From Tridacna crocea (Eukaryota > Mollusca > Bivalvia > Cardiida > Cardiidae), in NCBI GenBank assembly GCA_943736015.1, contig OX031066.1, positions 7,506,245 through 7,570,244 of the forward strand: a stretch of 64,000 nt of DNA. The letters run 5' to 3'. A program made the translations under genes and the position numbers. This document shows, piece by piece, positions 62,631-64,000 of this stretch. Position 1 is the stretch's first letter; every line of letters begins with the position of its first letter. The notes below the pieces were generated by a model that had not been told where the DNA came from, made no database searches, and worked only from the letters and a program-made list of their open reading frames with translations.

Positions 62631-64000
62631 AGGCTTGCACCATCCACACATGCCAGATTTCACTGAAAAAGGGCCAAAATTCAAGAAAACGAGGTGGCAG
62701 AAGACCTTGTTTTGGTCCTTTCAAGCCCCTTGCAAGAGTTACTTCCCTTAAAGTAAACCCTTGATGCCCCCTTTACCCTTCAATTGGATTTCCTGATTCG
62801 GGCCACATCAAATTCATATAAGCCAAAATGATCAATGTACAGTGTAAAAAAAACTGTAAAAAAAAACACACACAAACTAATGTGACAAGTTGCTAAAAAA
62901 GGGACTGAAAACTCTTTATTTAGCAATTGTTTCCTATTGCATAAATCAAACAAAGGGAACTGAAATGTTACTTTTTCTAATCGCTTCAAACCATGACAAG
63001 AAACCCAGTTACGTTGATTACCACCTCATACGTGCCAATTATGCACATGCGAAAAGCACAGAAAACAATGTGACAAGTGGCTAAAAAAAAGACTGAAAAC
63101 TCTTTCAGTAGGAAGGAATTGCAGCATAATTTTTCTAATATCTTAAAAGCGCAACAAGAAACCCAGTTACGTTGACTACTGTTTCATACGTGCCAGTTAC
63201 GCACATGCAAGAACACCAGAAAATGATGTGACAAGTGGCTAAAAAAAGACATGAAGACTCTTTTCAGTAGCAACTGCTTCCTGTTGCATAAGTCAAACAA
63301 AGAGAACTGAATTTTTTTTTTTTTTTTTTCTCCAATCTCTCTATATCGTACGTGACAACAAACCCATTTACGTTGACTACCGTCTCGTAGGTGCCAGTTA
63401 CGTATCCGCGAAAACATGAAAAATCGACTTACGGGACATTTCATAGCAGACGACACCTGTTTCCCAAGTCAAATATAGGGAACTGAATTTCTATTTTTTT
63501 TCCTCCAATCTCTTTATACCGTGACAACAAACCCATTTACGCTGACTACCGTTTGTAGGTGCCAGTTACGTATCCGCTAAAACATGAAAAAATCGACTTA
63601 CGGGACATTTCATAGCAGAAGACACCTGTTTCTCAAGTCAAATATAGGGATTTTTCTTTTTTCGTTTTTTCTCACTAGGACCATTGATTCAGTTGCGATG
63701 ACCATCTCACCCATATGAGACGGTTACGTGCTGCGCATGAAATTGTAAAGACACTTTCGGAGGCAACTGAAACCTGTTGCACAAATCAAAGAAAGGTAAA
63801 TCAAACATTTCCCTGTTTTCATACCAGGGTCAGTTTTGGTGACCGTGCGAGTCAAAAGTCAATGTTATGTTTAACCGCTGCACAAAAAAATAAAATTCAG
63901 AAGCAACTGGTTGCTGTTGCAGAAACTTTTTCAGATGAAAAAAAAAAAAATCTTGTTTTCGTTTGAAGAATTAAAAAAATAGGCCATAGAGATACAATAA
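62631..64000 (+). repeat. Monomer 35 (partial, cut by window end)
   Basis: The first 1,370 bp of a monomer, with T18 and J. Three private substitutions lie close together: G>A at 63691, C>T at 63866 and T>A at 63933. It does not match monomer 15, its expected partner. Its T tract and J state resemble monomers 2, 7, 8 and 14. Sites M, N and the hairpin lie beyond the window. Confidence 0.95.

Larger units (their letters stand above)
36844..63311 (+). repeat. Higher-order block, copy 2 (monomers 21-34 and start of 35)
   Basis: This is the partner of 1-26468 with no difference seen at the compared sites. Its left neighbour, monomer 20, lies within the window, but the corresponding monomer before position 1 does not, so the left limit of the duplication cannot be placed. 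On the right the match ends at or before the T tract of monomer 35. Confidence 0.93.
1..64000. repeat. Tandem satellite array, ~1,842-bp monomer, 34 complete copies plus one partial
   Basis: The same ~1,842-bp sequence recurs head to tail across the whole window with lengths of 1,840-1,843 bp and only a few substitutions per copy. Variant sites, in monomer 1 offsets, are lettered for use below: A (353 G>A with 421 G>C), B (TATTGCATA near 305 becomes TTTTGACATA), C (380 T>C), D (551 G>C), E (564 C>A), F (577 G>A), H (756 C>T), I (945 T instead of C), J (990 C>A), K (1307 G>A), M (1422-1423 TG>AT with 1434 A>G), N (1600 C>T), O (1784 C>A). Length changes come almost only from the T tract at offset 682, the A tract at offset 1308 and site B. 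All copies share one orientation. No unique flank is visible at either end, so the array extends beyond the window both ways. Confidence 0.98.

Noticed and set aside
1-64000. CRISPR array
   Set aside because: The repeat is ~1.84 kb with no short repeat/unique spacer alternation, and no cas genes are present.
1-64000. rDNA, 5S, snRNA or histone gene tandem cluster
   Set aside because: I see no rRNA-like blocks, no 5S or tRNA internal promoter boxes, no snRNA core sequences and no histone reading frame in the monomer, although a ~1.8-kb tandem unit would fit such clusters in size.
1-64000. Bacterial or phage origin of the window
   Set aside because: There are no long reading frames in 64 kb, no ribosome binding site and gene pattern, and no operon structure. 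The array form is typical of eukaryotic satellite DNA.

Overview
The window is one uninterrupted tandem array: 34 complete copies and one partial copy of a ~1,842-bp monomer, all head to tail and in the same orientation. I find no sequence outside the array, no protein-coding gene and no recognisable rRNA, tRNA or snRNA gene. The material is AT-rich. It holds long T and A runs, CCAAT/YY1/NFI-like vertebrate- or invertebrate-type promoter motifs and no bacterial gene structure, so it reads as satellite DNA (large-monomer type) from a eukaryotic, probably animal, genome. Many CpGs survive in ttacg/tacgtg/cgcg contexts, which hints at a genome without strong CpG depletion, such as many invertebrates. 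That placement is a guess. I do not recognise the satellite family.

Monomer layout, using monomer 1 (1-1842) as reference; the start phase is arbitrary because the window opens mid-repeat. Offsets 1-248 are a spacer with C-rich runs and A-rich tracts. Offsets 249-1340 are about seven degenerate sub-repeats of roughly 90-200 bp, one carrying a T16-T19 tract and the last an A12-A15 tract. Offsets 1341-1842 are a spacer with a 19-bp-arm hairpin (1424-1470), four CCAAT boxes (1561-1647), three degenerate ~44-bp repeats (1604-1722), a YY1-like site, a TATA-like box and an NFI-like palindrome. The second spacer looks promoter-like, but nothing in the sequence proves transcription.

Higher-order layout: monomers differ at only a few sites, and these make a barcode (site letters are defined in the array entry). 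Monomers 1-14 and 21-34 carry the same barcode in the same order, with identical lengths, exactly 36,843 bp (20 monomers) apart. This is either a 20-monomer higher-order repeat or a very recent duplication of at least 26.4 kb. The register breaks in monomer 35. Smaller nested periodicities are visible inside: monomers 4-6 resemble 9-11 (5-monomer step), monomers 15-17, 18-20 and 21-23 share a 3-monomer pattern, and 7/8 and 12/13 are adjacent near-copies. The pattern is what repeated unequal exchange and conversion would leave. An assembly artefact must also be excluded, because even the unstable homopolymer lengths match between the two large copies.
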